The notes beneath the pieces were generated by a model, which was not told where the DNA came from, ran no database searches, and worked only from the letters and a program-made list of their open reading frames with translations. Shown piece after piece: positions 1 through 7,018 of a stretch of 26,646 nucleotides of DNA (position 1 is its first letter; each line of letters begins with the position of its first letter). The DNA comes from Bacillota bacterium (lineage in GTDB: Bacteria; Bacillota_A; Clostridia; Lachnospirales; Lachnospiraceae), in assembly GCA_023443925.1 (NCBI GenBank), contig JAEZSL010000035.1:1-26646 (forward strand), given 5' to 3'. A program made the position numbers and the translations under genes.

Positions 1-42
1 TCTGGTGAAAATTATAGATAAAAAAGATTACATGGTGATTAT

Positions 43-1170
43 ATGAAAGTGATACTGGTTGATGATGAAAAATCGATGTTATTAATTATGAAAAAAATGT
101 TATCAAAAATTCCGGATATCGAATTAGCCGGAAGTTTTCAAAGCCCGGGGGAAGCTTATAAATATATTAAAGAAAACAGTGTTGATATGGCTTTTGTGGA
201 CATTAATATGCCGGAGGAGAACGGTCTTGATTTCGTCAGAAGAGTTACAAGCGAAATCAATGATATAGCAATTTTTTTTCTAACGGCATATAAGGAATAT
301 GCTCTCGAAGCCTATGGCATGTATGCTTTTGATTATCTGGTAAAACCCATCAGCCAGGAGCGGCTGGAAAAATCTATACGTAAAGCCCGGGAAAAACTGA
401 TTTTCCTGCAGCCAGACAGAAGGGAACCATTTAGGAAGAAGCTGATTTTTAACTGTTTTGGTAACATGGAGGTTAAGAGTATTGAAGGAAAAACCGTACA
501 GTTTACATCATCAAAGAGTTCTGAGTTGATGGCCTACCTGGTTTTACACAGAGGAAGGCCGGTTTCAAAATGGCGGATCATGGAGGATGTTTTTACGGGA
601 ATGCTGCCGCAGAATGCGGAGACCTATTTGAATACAACCATTTACAAGCTTCGAAAGGCGCTGGAGCCTCACGGTATGAAATCGGTAATTATATCGGCGG
701 AGGAAAGTTATAAGATTGACTTAAGTGAGATTTATATTGACATAATTGATTTTGAAAACAGAATTTTAAAAATCAGTGAATTAGGCGGCAGTAACCAGGA
801 GGAGGCAATCAACATAGAAAATCTGTATCAGGGTGAAATGTTTGGTGAAAAAGATTATAGCTGGTCGTTGCCGGAAAAGGAGCGGATCACGGAAATCTAT
901 TTTTCCTTTGCAAAAAAGCTGGTAAAGTATTTGATTGAAAGTATGCAGCTGACCATTGCATTGTATATTACGAAAAAACTAATCAATTTTAACGAAATTG
1001 ATGAAGAGATTAACTGCCTGCTTATGAGAATATACTCACTTCAAAGAAACAGAGTTCTGTTAGAGAGGCAGTTTAACAGGTATACAGGGATTTTAAAAAG
1101 AGAACTTGGACTTTCACCAGGTAACTCAGTAGTTGAGTTATACTCCTTTCTCATTAAAACTTTTAATTAA
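43..1170 (+). CDS. Response regulator, REC-wHTH-BTAD (SARP-like) architecture
   Basis: This is a cytoplasmic two-component response regulator and probable transcription factor. The receiver domain spans about residues 1-120, with the acidic pair D7/D8, phospho-acceptor D53 (FVDINMP), T81 and K101 (LVKPI). Residues about 135-230 look like an OmpR-type winged helix (conserved stretch around NTTIYKLRKAL). The remainder to residue 375 is helical and matches a bacterial transcriptional activator domain. REC plus wHTH plus BTAD is the layout of the SAPR-type regulators (COG3947). The ATG is preceded by a weak GGTG. The cognate kinase is not in the window, and only 42 bases upstream are visible. The target genes cannot be told from the sequence. 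Confidence 0.88.
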   Translation: MKVILVDDEKSMLLIMKKMLSKIPDIELAGSFQSPGEAYKYIKENSVDMAFVDINMPEENGLDFVRRVTSEINDIAIFFLTAYKEYALEAYGMYAFDYLVKPISQERLEKSIRKAREKLIFLQPDRREPFRKKLIFNCFGNMEVKSIEGKTVQFTSSKSSELMAYLVLHRGRPVSKWRIMEDVFTGMLPQNAETYLNTTIYKLRKALEPHGMKSVIISAEESYKIDLSEIYIDIIDFENRILKISELGGSNQEEAINIENLYQGEMFGEKDYSWSLPEKERITEIYFSFAKKLVKYLIESMQLTIALYITKKLINFNEIDEEINCLLMRIYSLQRNRVLLERQFNRYTGILKRELGLSPGNSVVELYSFLIKTFN

Positions 1171-1256
1171 AGACAGTTTTATTGGTATATCGGCTTATTT
1201 GTCAGAAATCCGTCAGTAGAATCGGATATGATAGAAGAATAAAATCCGCTTTCTGC

Positions 1257-1278
1257 ATTATTATGGGAGGATAATAAT
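1257..1278 (+). other. Perfect 8-bp hairpin with SD-like loop in the leader of the 72-aa gene
   Basis: ATTATTAT (1257-1264) and ATAATAAT (1271-1278) are perfect complements, and the 6-base loop is GGGAGG, a Shine-Dalgarno-like sequence. A TTG followed directly by TAA (1278-1283) lies at normal SD spacing, so the loop could serve a start-stop unit or act as a ribosome standby site. It lies about 65 bases before the real SD of the following gene. The fold is read directly; any role is inference. Confidence 0.4.
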
Positions 1279-1344
1279 TGTAAGAACAGCGGCGGTCACT
1301 TTTCTTAATACTAAAGATTCATTTCTACAAGGAGGACAAAAAGC

Positions 1345-1563
1345 ATGAATAACGTACATATGATAAGAAATACTTACATTGAGGAAATGGTAAATAGAAT
1401 CTCAAAACCCAAAGTTCAATTATTAAGTCTGGAAAGAGTAAGGTTAGACATAAATAAATTAATCAGTAACTGTGATGACTTAATTGTAAATCCTGAAATC
1501 GAAGAAAAAGGAAAATATTTTGATAATCTTTTAAATACATGTTATGACTTAGGTGAAATATAA
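1345..1563 (+). CDS. Small protein, 72 aa, remote Spo0E-like character
   Basis: This is a convincing small gene: a near-perfect SD (AAGGAGG, 1331-1337) lies 7 bases before the ATG, and a terminator follows. The protein has no membrane segment. Residues about 30-67 resemble the helical hairpin of Spo0E-type aspartyl-phosphate phosphatases (pattern L..vR.dInkLI....d.l..PEi...g.yfDnLl). The usual S-x-x-x-D signature reads G-K-Y-F-D here, so the catalytic-type serine is absent and the match is weak. If the assignment is right, it would dephosphorylate a response regulator such as Spo0A; proximity to the response regulator at the window start fits but does not prove this. Otherwise it is a hypothetical protein. 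Confidence 0.7.
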   Translation: MNNVHMIRNTYIEEMVNRISKPKVQLLSLERVRLDINKLISNCDDLIVNPEIEEKGKYFDNLLNTCYDLGEI

Positions 1564-1604
1564 TTAATTTATTCCTTTAAGAAAAGAAAACTGGAGCTAC
1601 ATAT

Positions 1605-1639
1605 AAAAATGCTGGTGCAAAATTGCACCAGCATTTTTT
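1605..1639. terminator. Bidirectional intrinsic terminator
   Basis: AAAAATGCTGGTGCAA (1605-1620) pairs with TTGCACCAGCATTTTT (1623-1638). The stem is GC-rich, with a T run on the right arm and an A run on the left, so it can terminate either strand. It sits between the 72-aa gene (+) and the convergent secF (-), which suits a shared terminator. Confidence 0.85.
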
Positions 1640-1752
1640 GAACTGTTTGTGGGTAGTACATTCCTGTACTGTTTAACTCATACTACATTGCTTTATAGTA
1701 CTTGTTAAATGAAATTTTATCATTACTTACTTTATAGTTTCAATTGATTTAA

Positions 1753-2691
1753 TTAACTGTTTTTAAATGCTACATTGGAATTTTTTCTCTTCTTCCAGGT
1801 AACCCAGAGCGGACCGGCTATACAAATCGTGGAATAACATCCGCTGATAGAACCGATTGCCATGGGAAGAGCAAAGCTTTGTATAGAATCGATACTGTTG
1901 ATGTGGGCCAATATATATACAAGGCTGACACTTAATAATACAGCTACGTTTGTATTAACGGAACGCATAATGGACTGTGAAATAGACAGATCTGTAAGCG
2001 TTTCCACCGGTAATTTTGGATGAAGTTTTGTATTCTCACGGATACGGTCGTAAATAACTATGGTATCATTTACAGAGTAACCGATAATACTTAGTGTAAC
2101 GGCAACAAAAGAGTCACCGATTGGAATTTTGAAAATAACGCAGGTAAAAAATACTACCAAAACGTCATGGAATAAGGCAACAAGAGCCATGACACCGGCT
2201 GAAAGACCGCCCATTCTGCTGAAACGTATCCATACATATACCATAACCAGTATGGAAGAAAGAACAATTGCGATAATGCCGTCCGTTAAGAACTTCTTTC
2301 CGAAAAACGGTTCAACCATGGAGGATGAGGAAAGGTTTAATTTTGCATCGGGGAATTTTTCCTTTAATGCACTATCAAAACTTTCCTGGTCTTTTGCGTC
2401 CAAACCATAATTACCGGCGATATTAATAATAAGTCTCTTCTCGTCTGTAGCAATATCAGAAGTAAGCTGCGTGCTGACGGGTCTGTTTAATAGTGTAGTA
2501 GCAACATCCGCAGCTGCATCGGCATCCATTTCTCCCTCATAGGAGTACTTAAGCAGGGCACCGCCCTTAAACTGAATATCCAGCTGAACTCCTTGTACAA
2601 AAACTGTAATAATACCAATCAGCATGATTGCCAGGGAAATTGAGAAGAATACCCAGCGTTTTTTATAAAATTCGATGATTTTGCCTGTCAT
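1753..2691 (-). CDS. secF: Protein translocase subunit SecF
   Basis: SecF is an RND-type membrane protein that works with SecD downstream of SecYEG, using the proton gradient to help pull exported proteins across the membrane. At 312 residues it has the normal family length. It shows an N-terminal membrane helix (about 13-33), the QFKGG-type segment near residue 40, an extracytoplasmic domain (about 45-130) and a cluster of five helices after that. The conserved stretches VALFHDVLVV and IIGYSVNDTIVIYDRIREN hold the family's key charged residues. Its ATG overlaps the secD stop (ATGA), so the pair is translationally coupled. The bidirectional hairpin about 115 bases downstream probably ends the transcript. 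Confidence 0.97.
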   Translation of the reverse strand: MTGKIIEFYKKRWVFFSISLAIMLIGIITVFVQGVQLDIQFKGGALLKYSYEGEMDADAAADVATTLLNRPVSTQLTSDIATDEKRLIINIAGNYGLDAKDQESFDSALKEKFPDAKLNLSSSSMVEPFFGKKFLTDGIIAIVLSSILVMVYVWIRFSRMGGLSAGVMALVALFHDVLVVFFTCVIFKIPIGDSFVAVTLSIIGYSVNDTIVIYDRIRENTKLHPKLPVETLTDLSISQSIMRSVNTNVAVLLSVSLVYILAHINSIDSIQSFALPMAIGSISGCYSTICIAGPLWVTWKKRKNSNVAFKNS

Positions 2692-3968
2692 AGTGTTATC
2701 CTCCTTGACCTACATTTGAAAAGCGCAGGCTTACGCAAGGCTTTGAATTCACTTAAGGACCGGATCATCAATCGGGAAGCAGTAACACCAGCAACGAAAT
2801 TGAAGAAAATACCGGTTAATAAAGAATATGCAAATGATAATAATGAACCGGAACCAAATATCATTAGAATAATTGCAACAATTAATACGGTGATATTACC
2901 GTCAAATACGGAGGAAAAGGCATCTTTGAAGCCGGAAGCGATAGCCGAAGGGATACTTTTTCCGGATTTAATCTCTTCATTAATACGTTCGGAAACAATT
3001 ACGTTAGCATCAACACCCATACCGATGGACAGAATAATACCTGCAATACCGGTTAAAGTAAGAGAAATCTGAGGAATGGATAATGCTAATATCTGGCCGG
3101 AAACCTGAATTAATAATGCAATGCAGGCCACGAAACCGGGCAGACGGTAATAAAGGATAAGTAATAAGCAGATAATGGCAAACGCAATTCCGCCAGCCTG
3201 AACCATAACATCCAGAGCACCGGCACCAAGTGTAGGGCTGATGGTGGAATGGTTTTTAGTAGTCATGGAGAAAGGAAGGGAACCGGAATTGATTTTATCG
3301 GAAAGAGCCTTTGCTTCTTCATAGCTTCCGATGTGATCAATCTGGGCTTTACCTCCGGTAATATGCTGGTTAACGGTAGCACTCTGCACTAATGTTTTAT
3401 CCATGTAAATATTGATTGGTTTACCGACGAGCTTTTCAGTTGCTTTACTGAATAGATTGGTGCCTTCTTCGTCAAAGGCAAGGCTGACGGCATATTGTCC
3501 GGTGTTAGGATCTCTTTCCGGTGAACTGTTTGTAACATGAGAACCTTCTAACAGGATATTGCCTTCTGAATCCTGGAAGGTAAGCTGTGCGGTTTCTCCT
3601 AATTCGGTCATGGCTTCCTGTGGATTAAAGTCTGTCTCATCGGATTTCCAGGGAAAGCGAACGATAATATAACCATTATCCTTATCTATCGTTACATCAC
3701 GGTCCAGAATGTTTTGCTGGTCAAGGCGGGTTTCAATAATGGAACGGGCCGCTTCCAATTCATTGCTGGTTGGTTTACGGTCAAGACCTACCGGCTCAAA
3801 AGCCGCGTCAACGCCTCCGCGGATATCAATACCATAACGCATCTCAGGAGCCCCTGCTATGGTAAAATTTTTAGAGCCAAGGGGAATCGAAACACCAAAT
3901 ATTGCGGTGAACGTCATGAGTAAGGCGATAATCAGAATTATAAAAAATACTGGTTTTCTGTTTTTCAT
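2688..3968 (-). CDS. secD: Protein translocase subunit SecD
   Basis: SecD partners SecF as an accessory of the Sec translocon. At 426 residues it is the short Gram-positive form and lacks the longer periplasmic P1 region of enteric SecD. Visible features are an N-terminal helix (about 7-28), the D1-type motif YGIDIRGG near residue 45, an extracytoplasmic domain to about residue 245, and a C-terminal helix bundle with GIILSIGMGVDANVIVSERI. The C-terminal tail is basic. The ATG is preceded by a weak AGCAGG. The leader holds a hairpin with pseudoknot potential (4008-4069), and a small membrane ORF lies just upstream on the same strand. Confidence 0.97.
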   Translation of the reverse strand: MKNRKPVFFIILIIALLMTFTAIFGVSIPLGSKNFTIAGAPEMRYGIDIRGGVDAAFEPVGLDRKPTSNELEAARSIIETRLDQQNILDRDVTIDKDNGYIIVRFPWKSDETDFNPQEAMTELGETAQLTFQDSEGNILLEGSHVTNSSPERDPNTGQYAVSLAFDEEGTNLFSKATEKLVGKPINIYMDKTLVQSATVNQHITGGKAQIDHIGSYEEAKALSDKINSGSLPFSMTTKNHSTISPTLGAGALDVMVQAGGIAFAIICLLLILYYRLPGFVACIALLIQVSGQILALSIPQISLTLTGIAGIILSIGMGVDANVIVSERINEEIKSGKSIPSAIASGFKDAFSSVFDGNITVLIVAIILMIFGSGSLLSFAYSLLTGIFFNFVAGVTASRLMIRSLSEFKALRKPALFKCRSRRITL

Positions 3969-4007
3969 TTCTATACCTGCTGCATATCACAGGCTGGCCT
4001 GCGATAG

Positions 4008-4069
4008 TGCCACATTGACTGAAAGATTGAATGTGGCAGTCCTTTCTTTAAATAATATTTTCTTTCAGT
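4008..4069 (-). promoter_or_regulatory. Candidate H-type pseudoknot in the secD leader
   Basis: On the - strand, TGCCACATT (4038-4030) and AATGTGGCA (4016-4008) form a perfect 9-bp stem. The 13-base loop contains TCTTTCAGT (4026-4018), which is perfectly complementary to the upstream ACTGAAAGA (4069-4061). Stem and loop pairings cross, which defines an H-type pseudoknot. It ends about 40 bases before the secD ATG. Base pairing is read directly; a role in controlling secDF is inference. Confidence 0.5.
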
Positions 4070-4104
4070 ACTTCTATCTTGCTTATTTACAGTGCATGTC
4101 CGCA

Positions 4105-4536
4105 TCAAGAATAACATAGTACGGGAGGAGCATGTCCGCCCGTATGATGTGCCATTTCAGTTGTATCATCAACCCGTTTTGTAAATAAATTCAAAAACAG
4201 ATAGAATGTCAGAATTAAAATAAAAAGTGGTAATGCGGTAGGAATCGCATCACTTGGGAAAAAGCGCTGCGGGTATTGATAATATCTGGCGGCAGACCGG
4301 ATAAAATGAACCGCGGCAGTTTCTTCTTCCGGAAGAAGCGCAATTGCAGTATAATAATTCAGATAGTAAAGAGTTCTATTTATATTAGTGGTAGAGTCAG
4401 AAGCCTCTCTGCCGGTGCCGGACTGGCTTCCCGTATTTTCTTCGGAACCGGTGTTAATCAGGTTCAGCATTAAAGCTGGCAAAATTATAACCAGTATACG
4501 CATAATCATTTTATTATATTGTCCGTATATCTTCAC
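4105..4536 (-). CDS. Small two-helix membrane protein upstream of secDF, unknown function
   Basis: I do not recognise this protein. I chose the GTG at 4536 (143 aa) because GGGGTG lies 5 bases upstream. An in-frame ATG at 4596 would give 163 aa but has no SD and overlaps likely promoter DNA; an ATG at 4509 is another option. The protein has a signal-like hydrophobic helix (about residues 10-27), a polar, Ser/Thr/Gly-rich loop, and a second helix (about 99-118) followed by TKR, predicting both ends in the cytoplasm. The C-terminus is GGHAPPVLCYS. It precedes secD by 136 bases on the same strand, and could be a secretion-sensing leader peptide or simply a small membrane protein. Confidence 0.6.
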   Translation of the reverse strand: MKIYGQYNKMIMRILVIILPALMLNLINTGSEENTGSQSGTGREASDSTTNINRTLYYLNYYTAIALLPEEETAAVHFIRSAARYYQYPQRFFPSDAIPTALPLFILILTFYLFLNLFTKRVDDTTEMAHHTGGHAPPVLCYS

Positions 4537-4723
4537 ATGCTCACCCCAATCCAAATAATCTATACTATAAAATAACACATTTTTTCGATTTTGCATATAT
4601 ATATCAACAAAAAAATTTTGGAAAAAGCAAAAAAATTACATCGATTCGTATAACAGGATTGATTCAGAAGGAAAAGAGTATTTTGCTATTTTGTACAGAA
4701 TCTTAAGCTGTTATATGTATTTT

Positions 4724-4752
4724 TTGACAGTATTATGGACAGATAGGATAAT
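4724..4752 (+). promoter_or_regulatory. Candidate sigma-A promoter of the cobalamin operon
   Basis: TTGACA (4724-4729), 17-base spacer, GATAAT (4747-4752). Transcription would start near 4759, about 50 bases before the riboswitch P1 stem. An inverted repeat GTTATGT (4753-4759) / ACATAAC (4771-4777) directly follows the -10 and could be an operator. Confidence 0.65.
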
Positions 4753-4811
4753 GTTATGTGAAATCGTTTGACATAACCCGTCTATAATGCTACACTCTAG
4801 TTAGTAATTTA

Positions 4812-5052
4812 ATATGAAAAGGTGCTTGGAGCAGCAGGATAGAATAAACAATCTTATGCTGCAGACAAGATAATAGGGAAACGGGTGAAAAGCCCGTACG
4901 GTCCCGCCGCTGTAAAGGATGAGTAATATCCGTACAGTCTGGAAGTTTCTGAATTATTTACTGAAACCGCCGTACTGTAAACGTCACTGTGTCATAACGG
5001 GAAGACTGGATAATATGTGGAAGCCTGAGTCAGAAGACCTGCCTTTTTATAT
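4812..5052 (+). promoter_or_regulatory. Cobalamin (B12) riboswitch aptamer
   Basis: This RNA is expected to bind a cobalamin and reduce expression of the cob operon when B12 is plentiful. The core reads ATAGGGAAACGGGTGAAAAG then GCCCGTACGGTCCCGCCGCTGTAA (about 4872-4916), the usual conserved centre with a GGGT/GCCC hairpin. The B12 box AGTCAGAAGACCTGCC lies at 5028-5043. The closing P1 helix pairs ATATGAAAAGG (4812-4822) with CCTTTTTATAT (5042-5052). A GCAGCA/TGCTGC stem (from about 4832) fits the P3 region. Its position before a complete B12 biosynthesis operon settles the assignment. The exact ligand preference cannot be read. Confidence 0.95.
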
Positions 5053-5095
5053 GTAGCATACACATAGTTACGGACGATGGCGGTGTGTAAGTAGG

Positions 5096-5125
5096 ATTTC
5101 TGCATTGGCAGGAATTTTATTTTAT
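5096..5125 (+). terminator. Candidate riboswitch-linked intrinsic terminator
   Basis: ATTTCTGC (5096-5103) pairs with GCAGGAAT (5108-5115), with one G-U pair and loop ATTG, followed by TTTATTTTAT. It begins about 45 bases after the aptamer and is a plausible expression platform that stops transcription in the ligand-bound state. I could not define a single convincing antiterminator. Confidence 0.5.
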
Positions 5126-5430
5126 GAAGTCTTTTTGTTGACTGGAATCGTTCCAAAAGGAAGGATACCGGTTTATAGAAAGGCTTTTTTTTATCGTATA
5201 GGAAAGTTTGTCCTATTCGATAAAAACCCTCCGGGGGGATGCACATGACGCGCTTAAGGAAGTTGTCACTGCCGTGACAGCGCGTCAGCGTTAGAGTCTG
5301 GCGAGCCAGACTCTTTCTTGTCGCATAGAATAACTTAAAGCACCTGTATAGTACTTTTATACAGAAAACTTCCGGTGTTTATGTGAAACATACCGGTAAA
5401 ACAGATTATGGCAGTGTCAGGAGCAGAAGC
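5126..5430 (+). other. Long structured leader before cbiK
   Basis: No gene was found in these 305 bases, but several strong hairpins are present. 5190-5203 pairs with 5211-5224 (14 bp, one mismatch). TGACGCGC (5246-5253) pairs with GCGCGTCA (5280-5287) and encloses TGTCAC/GTGACA (5264-5269/5274-5279). GAGTCTGGC (5294-5302) pairs with GCCAGACTC (5305-5313). CCGGTGTTT pairs with AAACATACCGG near 5372-5396. The third hairpin follows a GCGTTAG and resembles the modules found deeper in the operon. Confidence 0.6.
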
Positions 5431-6216
5431 ATGGGTAAGAAAGCAATACTGGTTGTCAGTTTTGGCACCAGTCACAGAGAAACTATGGGCAAAACCATTG
5501 AACAGATTGAAGGGGATATTGGCAGGGCATATCCGGATTACCGGGTATACCGTGCATTTACAAGCGGTATGATAATTAATATTCTAAGGGTAAGGGACGG
5601 GCTGGACGTCATGAGCGTGAAAGAGGCAGTACTGCAAATGCACCAGGATGGAATGGAAGAAATTATTGTACAGCCTACCCACGTTTTAAACGGTTTAGAA
5701 AATGATAATATGATTGCAGAAATACAGAAGCAAAAAGATTTATTCAGGTCAGTAAAAATCGGAACTCCCCTGCTGACCTCGACGGAGGATTACCATAAAG
5801 TGATCGCTGGTCTGATTAAGGCGGCATGTCCGTTACAAAGGGAAGAAGCCATTGTATATATGGGGCACGGGACTTCTCACTATTCCAATACCAGCTATGC
5901 GGCACTTGAGTATATGCTCAGAGACCACGGGTATGAAGATTTCTATGTGGCTACGGTGGAAGCATACCCATCCTTAGAGAATGTAATCAGACAGCTGAAA
6001 AAAAAGCAGTATAGAAAAATTAAACTAATACCTTTTATGGTGGTGTCAGGAGACCATGCCTTAAATGACATGGCAGGTGAGGAAGATGATTCCTGGAAAT
6101 CCATATTGAAGAAGGAAGGCTATGAAGTCTCCTGCTGTTTAAAAGGACTTGGGGAGTACAAAAGTATCCGGGATATATTTATTGAACATATTGTGAATGC
6201 ACAGCTGATTTTATAA
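5431..6216 (+). CDS. cbiK: Sirohydrochlorin cobaltochelatase CbiK
   Basis: CbiK inserts Co2+ into sirohydrochlorin, the committing step of the anaerobic B12 pathway, without ATP. The product here is 261 residues, the usual family length. I chose ATG 5431 because AGGAG (5419-5423) lies 7 bases upstream and MGKKAILVVSFGTSH matches typical CbiK N-termini; an in-frame GTG at 5383 would add 16 residues without an SD. H146 (YMGHGTSH) and H209 (SGDHALND) correspond to the two metal-binding histidines known in enterobacterial CbiK. There is no signal peptide, so the enzyme is cytoplasmic. It is the first gene after the riboswitch leader. Confidence 0.96.
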   Translation: MGKKAILVVSFGTSHRETMGKTIEQIEGDIGRAYPDYRVYRAFTSGMIINILRVRDGLDVMSVKEAVLQMHQDGMEEIIVQPTHVLNGLENDNMIAEIQKQKDLFRSVKIGTPLLTSTEDYHKVIAGLIKAACPLQREEAIVYMGHGTSHYSNTSYAALEYMLRDHGYEDFYVATVEAYPSLENVIRQLKKKQYRKIKLIPFMVVSGDHALNDMAGEEDDSWKSILKKEGYEVSCCLKGLGEYKSIRDIFIEHIVNAQLIL

Positions 6217-6235
6217 GTTCAGGGTGCCGACAGAA

Positions 6236-6317
6236 TGGAGTTAGGTTGAAAAAACGAAATACAGTTTTTCAACATCCTGATTTATACGTGCGCCTAAGCG
6301 CACAGATAGGAGTTAAC
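6236..6317 (+). repeat. Two-hairpin module upstream of cbiL, supplying its SD
   Basis: The module reads TGGAGTTAG, hairpin 1 GTTGAAAAA (6245-6253)/TTTTTCAAC (6265-6273), linker ATCCTGATTTATA, hairpin 2 GTGCGC (6288-6293)/GCGCAC (6298-6303), then AGATAGGAGTTAAC and the cbiL ATG. GGAG (6309-6312) is 5 bases from the start codon. Near-identical modules precede cbiET and the gene at 17423. GGAGTTA flanks the module as a direct repeat. Confidence 0.85.
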
Positions 6318-6995
6318 ATGAAAGGAATTTTATACGGAGTAGGAGTCGGGCCGGGAGACCCGGAACTGCTGACGCTAAAGGCTCTGAGAATTATCAGGGA
6401 GTGTGATATTATTGCAATTCCAACGACAGATAAGGATACTTGCACCGCCTATCTCATCGTGAAACAGGCATTTCCGGAACTTGCCGGCAAAGAGGTCATT
6501 ACCATTGAAATGCCAATGACGAAAGATAAGATTAAACTGGAGAAGAGCCACAGGAGCGGCGCCGAAAAGGTTGAAGAATTTTTAAAGGAAGGCCGTAAAA
6601 TTGCTTTTCTGACTCTGGGAGATCCTACGGTTTATTCTACCTATATTTATATACATAAACGCATTTTGAAAATGGGTTATGAGGCTGAAATTATTAACGG
6701 AATTCCTTCCTTTTGTGCTGTGGCAGCCAGATTACAGGACAGTCTTTCAGAAGGTTCCGGGCAGCTTCATATTATACCGGGCTCCTATCATCTTGAAAAT
6801 GCCCTGACGCTGCCAGGTACCAAGGTTCTGATGAAATCCGGCAGTAAGCTGAGTCAGGTAAAGGCACAGTTAAAGGCTCTTGGTGCAAAAGCTGCCATGG
6901 TTCAAAACTGCGGAATGGAACAGGAAAAGATATACCGGACTCTCGAAGAGATACCGGAGGAAGCAGGTTACTATTCTCTTATTATAGTGAAGTAA
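6318..6995 (+). CDS. cbiL: Cobalt-factor II C20-methyltransferase CbiL
   Basis: CbiL transfers a methyl group from S-adenosylmethionine to C20 of cobalt-factor II, giving cobalt-factor III. The 225-residue product has the tetrapyrrole methylase fold: GVGVGPGDPELLTLKALR at the N-terminus, FLTLGDPTVYSTY in the middle, and IINGIPSFCAVAA. I start at ATG 6318 because GGAG lies 5 bases upstream and GILYGVGVGPGDPE begins the first strand. An in-frame TTG at 6246 would add 24 residues, but these are only the translated hairpin repeat and should be rejected. It is preceded by a two-hairpin module and followed by cbiD after a 23-base gap. Confidence 0.95.
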   Translation: MKGILYGVGVGPGDPELLTLKALRIIRECDIIAIPTTDKDTCTAYLIVKQAFPELAGKEVITIEMPMTKDKIKLEKSHRSGAEKVEEFLKEGRKIAFLTLGDPTVYSTYIYIHKRILKMGYEAEIINGIPSFCAVAARLQDSLSEGSGQLHIIPGSYHLENALTLPGTKVLMKSGSKLSQVKAQLKALGAKAAMVQNCGMEQEKIYRTLEEIPEEAGYYSLIIVK

Positions 6996-7018
6996 CAACA
7001 TGAAATAAAGGTGCTGAT

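Noticed and set aside
4768..4788. TTGACA (4768) and TATAAT (4783) as the cob promoter
   Set aside because: The spacer is only 9 bases. The pair at 4724/4747 with a 17-base spacer is better; the second TATAAT may still work on its own.
5190..5224. 14-bp hairpin in the leader as an intrinsic terminator
   Set aside because: The T run precedes the stem and no T tract follows it on either strand.
4992..5246. 84-residue ORF on the - strand across the riboswitch leader
   Set aside because: It lies within structured leader RNA on the opposite strand, has no SD and an unconvincing composition.
6246..6317. N-terminal extension of CbiL from a TTG start
   Set aside because: The added 24 residues are only the translated hairpin module. 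The ATG at 6318 has the SD and the family N-terminus.
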